64,000 nt of DNA from GWE2-51-13 sp041736705 (GTDB lineage: Bacteria; Bacillota_I; Bacilli_A; Erysipelotrichales; Erysipelotrichaceae), in assembly GCA_041736705.1 (NCBI GenBank), contig JBGSTC010000020.1, positions 56,180 to 120,179 on the forward strand, written 5' to 3'. A program made the translations under genes and the position numbers. The notes below the pieces were generated by a model, which saw nothing but the letters and a program-made list of their open reading frames with translations, was not told where the DNA came from and did no database searches. Below are positions 62,004-64,000 of this stretch, one piece after another (positions within the stretch are counted from its first letter, which is position 1; the number at the start of each line of letters is the position of its first letter).

Positions 62004-62951
62004 ATGAGTCAGCATGACTTTCGCGACCAGGTCGCAAAATACGGGGTGTTTTTAGGGCGTAGGGACACCTACAAACGCAAGGCGTTGCTTGTGGCGACGT
62101 TGAAACAAGAGATCGAACCCTACGGCTATCCAGTCAAAGGCATCGCGGATAAAGTCCGCTTTTCCAAAGCCATCAACATCCATATCGGCAACGTCGACCA
62201 TGCGCAAACCTTGGTCGTCGCCCATTACGACCAACCCAACCGGATGTTTTTCGCGCACGGGGAATTCGACCCTTTCTATGAAACGCGGCACCTACTTCCT
62301 CAACTCTTCAGTGAAAACGTCGTCCAGATCGCCGTATTGATGGTCGCCATGGTTTCCTTGACACTGATCAACCAAGTCAGCGAATTGTGGGTGACCTTGG
62401 TTTCACTGGTGTTATTCACGATCGTATTGCTTTATACCTTCGTCAAGTATCCCAAAGGGCTCAAGAACCGCTACAACTTCAATAAAAACAACTCTTCGTT
62501 GTTTACGATCCTCGAATATGTCAGAAACAACCCCAAGAAAACCAACATCGCCTTCATCCTGACGGACAACCAATGCCTCAACCACCACGGGGATGTCATG
62601 GTCAAGAAGATGCTGGAGGAGAACTTGAAGAAAGCCCGCGTGATCCATCTGGACAGCGTCGGGAAGGGAAGTACCCTGCAAGTCGCATGCAAGATCCAAA
62701 ACGAAGACTTGGCCGACCGGGTGATCGGCGCCTACGAAGGGTCGCTGAAGACGTTTAAGCGGGTCGTGGAGAGCGAAGTGGCCAACCGGACCTCGCTTTA
62801 CTTCTATGAGAAAGCCGTCAGCCTCAGCGTCGGTGAATTGCGTCAAGACGATTTCGTCGTCCTGGGTCCGCAGACGCCAAACGATACCGACATCGATGAG
62901 AACCTCGTCCATGAAATGGCGAAACTTCTGGAAAAAATACGCAATCAATAA
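62004..62951 (+). CDS. Membrane-inserted M28-like protein, probably not a peptidase
   Basis: The 315-residue protein follows the order of the M28 aminopeptidase fold: LVVAHYD (H74, D76), KNNSSLFTILEYVR (about 161-174), IAFILTDNQ (183-190), HLDSVGKGSTLQV (Asp 217), and GPQTPNDTDID (288-298). Compared with the family, the bridging Asp is Asn, the Glu-Glu pair is Asp-Asn, and the last His is Gln. Two membrane helices (about 103-123 and 127-147) are inserted after the first motif. It begins two bases after nagA. A binding or regulatory role is more likely than catalysis. Confidence 0.72.
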   Translation: MSQHDFRDQVAKYGVFLGRRDTYKRKALLVATLKQEIEPYGYPVKGIADKVRFSKAINIHIGNVDHAQTLVVAHYDQPNRMFFAHGEFDPFYETRHLLPQLFSENVVQIAVLMVAMVSLTLINQVSELWVTLVSLVLFTIVLLYTFVKYPKGLKNRYNFNKNNSSLFTILEYVRNNPKKTNIAFILTDNQCLNHHGDVMVKKMLEENLKKARVIHLDSVGKGSTLQVACKIQNEDLADRVIGAYEGSLKTFKRVVESEVANRTSLYFYEKAVSLSVGELRQDDFVVLGPQTPNDTDIDENLVHEMAKLLEKIRNQ

Positions 62952-62976
62952 AATATGCGAAAAATTAAAGTGACTA

Positions 62977-63005
62977 TTGCATAATTAAACCACGCTCTAT
63001 ATAAT
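62977..63005 (+). promoter_or_regulatory. Promoter of the MurR/RpiR gene
   Basis: TTGCAT (62977-62982) and TATAAT (63000-63005) are 17 bases apart. A small AGGGA/TCCCT hairpin (63015-63029) lies in the leader. Confidence 0.8.
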
Positions 63006-63040
63006 AGAAACATAAGGGAAAAAATCCCTCAGAGGTCCGC

Positions 63041-63877
63041 ATGATTAAGTCCAAGATCAAGTCGATGATGCAATATTTATCGAAATCGGAAATGATGATC
63101 GCGGATTTTATTATGGACTTGCATGCCGACCCGCGCACCTTGACGTCGTCGCTTCTGGCGGAACAACTCAACGTGGCGCAAAGCACGGTCATCCGTTTCA
63201 CCCAGAAACTGGGTTATCCCAGTTTCCGTGAATTCCTGGTCGACCTCAACGCCGAGTACTCGCGCGAGATCCCCTTCGAAGAGGAAGTGGTCGCGGACGA
63301 GAACACGGAAGACACCAACCTCAGGATGTTGGCTCAATATTACGACGTCCTCAACATCACCAACCGCTACAATCCGGCGGAATACTATGACAAAGCCGTC
63401 GCGCTGATCCGCAAGGCACGAAAGATCGTCCTCTTCGGGGTCGGGAATTCGTCGATCTTCTGCGAATACCTCGGCAACCAGCTGACGAAACTCGGGTTCC
63501 TGGCTTCCAGTTACCGGGATACGCATACCTTCCTGGTCGGATGTTCGATGATGGAAAAAGACGACTTGTTGATCCTGGTGTCGGAATCCGGCGAAACCAA
63601 GGAAATCCTGGATGCGGTGGCGGTCGCGAAACACAACGGCGTTCCGATCCTGGCCATCACGGGGAAGGCGAAATCCCATCTCCAACAGGCGGCCGACGCT
63701 TGTCTGACGACGATCGTCTTCGAGACCGATACACGTCTGAATCTTCTGACCGTTCGGGTATCGCAGATGTTGGTCATCGACCTGCTTTACATCAATCTCT
63801 TCAAATCAGACTTCAAAGTGCATTTCGATAAAGTCCAGAGTTCCGACGAACTGTTGCGTAAACAGGGTCAATGTTAA
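63041..63877 (+). CDS. MurR/RpiR family regulator
   Basis: The 278-residue protein has an N-terminal HTH_6 domain (YLSKSEMMIADFIMDLH, then LLAEQLNVAQSTVIRFTQKL and GYPSFREFLVDL) and a C-terminal SIS domain (KIVLFGVGNSSIFCEYLGNQ, VSESGETKEILDAV). It senses a phosphosugar and probably controls the adjoining amino-sugar genes or those beyond the window. Its SIS domain parallels the SIS protein at 60113. Confidence 0.92.
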   Translation: MIKSKIKSMMQYLSKSEMMIADFIMDLHADPRTLTSSLLAEQLNVAQSTVIRFTQKLGYPSFREFLVDLNAEYSREIPFEEEVVADENTEDTNLRMLAQYYDVLNITNRYNPAEYYDKAVALIRKARKIVLFGVGNSSIFCEYLGNQLTKLGFLASSYRDTHTFLVGCSMMEKDDLLILVSESGETKEILDAVAVAKHNGVPILAITGKAKSHLQQAADACLTTIVFETDTRLNLLTVRVSQMLVIDLLYINLFKSDFKVHFDKVQSSDELLRKQGQC

Positions 63878-63927
63878 GAGTAAATGCACAGATTTTCAAA
63901 CTGAAGTAAAATGAATGAAGACAAACG

Positions 63928-63957
63928 AAATCATCGAAGAAATTCGGTGATTTTTTT
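63928..63957 (+). terminator. Rho-independent terminator
   Basis: TCATCGAA (63931-63938) pairs with TTCGGTGA (63943-63950, one G-U pair) around GAAA, extended by flanking A and T runs, with seven T after. Confidence 0.85.
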
Positions 63958-63985
63958 GATCGAAGGAAGGGAAAAGGACTATAAT
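63956..63985 (+). promoter_or_regulatory. Possible promoter for a gene beyond the window
   Basis: TTGATC (63956-63961) and TATAAT (63980-63985) are 18 bases apart. The TATAAT also contains an ATG at 63984, open to the window end, so a start codon there is an alternative reading. Confidence 0.4.
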
Positions 63986-64000
63986 GGAAACAGATCCAGT

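Noticed and set aside
1..64000. Mollicute code (TGA as Trp)
   Set aside because: Many well-defined genes, such as the TerL-to-endolysin run and the chromosomal ATGA overlaps, end at TGA, and Trp is encoded by TGG.
1..64000. CRISPR arrays, insertion sequences, rRNA
   Set aside because: Looked for repeated spacers, transposase motifs and rRNA-like sequence by eye and saw none.

Overview
The window holds the late half of a siphovirus-type prophage (about 1-19,000) followed by about 45 kb of ordinary bacterial chromosome. Gene families and style (Gram-positive type ribosome binding sites, HxlR/MarR/MurR-RpiR regulators, LLH-type holin, many small Bacilli-type accessory proteins, lipoprotein PstS) point to a low-to-mid GC Bacillota, perhaps a lineage near Erysipelotrichia or the walled relatives of Mollicutes. 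TGA works as a stop codon throughout. The prophage encodes a peptidoglycan amidase, and the chromosome carries nagA and a MurR/RpiR regulator, so the host very probably has a cell wall. No rRNA, CRISPR array or insertion sequence is visible.

Prophage (1-18,993, all on the plus strand). In order: an ArpU/RinA-like late regulator cut by the window edge, a broken metallophosphoesterase, small and large terminase, portal, MuF-type head protein, a 24-residue peptide, a zinc-peptidase-like ORF disrupted by a 14-G tract, a tRNA-like element, scaffold, P22-type coat, head-tail joining proteins, major tail protein, tail chaperone G with a -1 frameshift into T, tape measure, Dit, Tal, fibre, holin, amidase and an XhlA-like membrane protein. 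The integration, immunity and replication genes lie upstream of the window. Position 18,994-19,300 is the junction to the chromosome, but no attachment site can be identified.

Chromosome. 19.3-22.7 kb: peptidase E, then a TetR-MDR reductase-nitroreductase operon with a visible operator. 22.8-32.1 kb: a string of small, mostly independently transcribed accessory genes (GrpB, DUF1801, DHFR-like, YCII, methyltransferase, DUF4256, pentapeptide, DUF5131, DUF3784, pRiA4b-like, PPK2, phosphoesterase, JAMM-like). 32.1-38 kb: an ABC exporter, TspO-like protein, nucleoside phosphorylase and a MarR-NmrA pair. 38-47 kb: three membrane GGDEF proteins, one fused to hemerythrin, interspersed with hydrolases, a ZIP transporter and an AadE-like nucleotidyltransferase. 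47-51 kb: tyrosine phosphatase, ADP-ribosylglycohydrolase, and an aldehyde ferredoxin oxidoreductase coupled to a MoaD/ThiS protein, which implies a tungsten or molybdenum pterin cofactor and an anaerobic lifestyle. 52-55 kb: pstSCA with a Pho-box-like element but no pstB. 55.4-58 kb: HxlR, a zinc-ribbon protein, and a SixA-CHAD pair. 58-64 kb: a HAD hydrolase and an amino-sugar cluster (membrane protein, SIS protein, nagA, a membrane M28-like pseudo-peptidase, MurR/RpiR).

Two themes recur on the chromosome: phosphate/polyphosphate (Pst, PPK2, SixA-CHAD) and cyclic di-GMP synthesis. The most unusual signals are the poly-G-disrupted phage peptidase, the adjoining tRNA-like element, and the membrane M28 homologue whose metal ligands are largely replaced.
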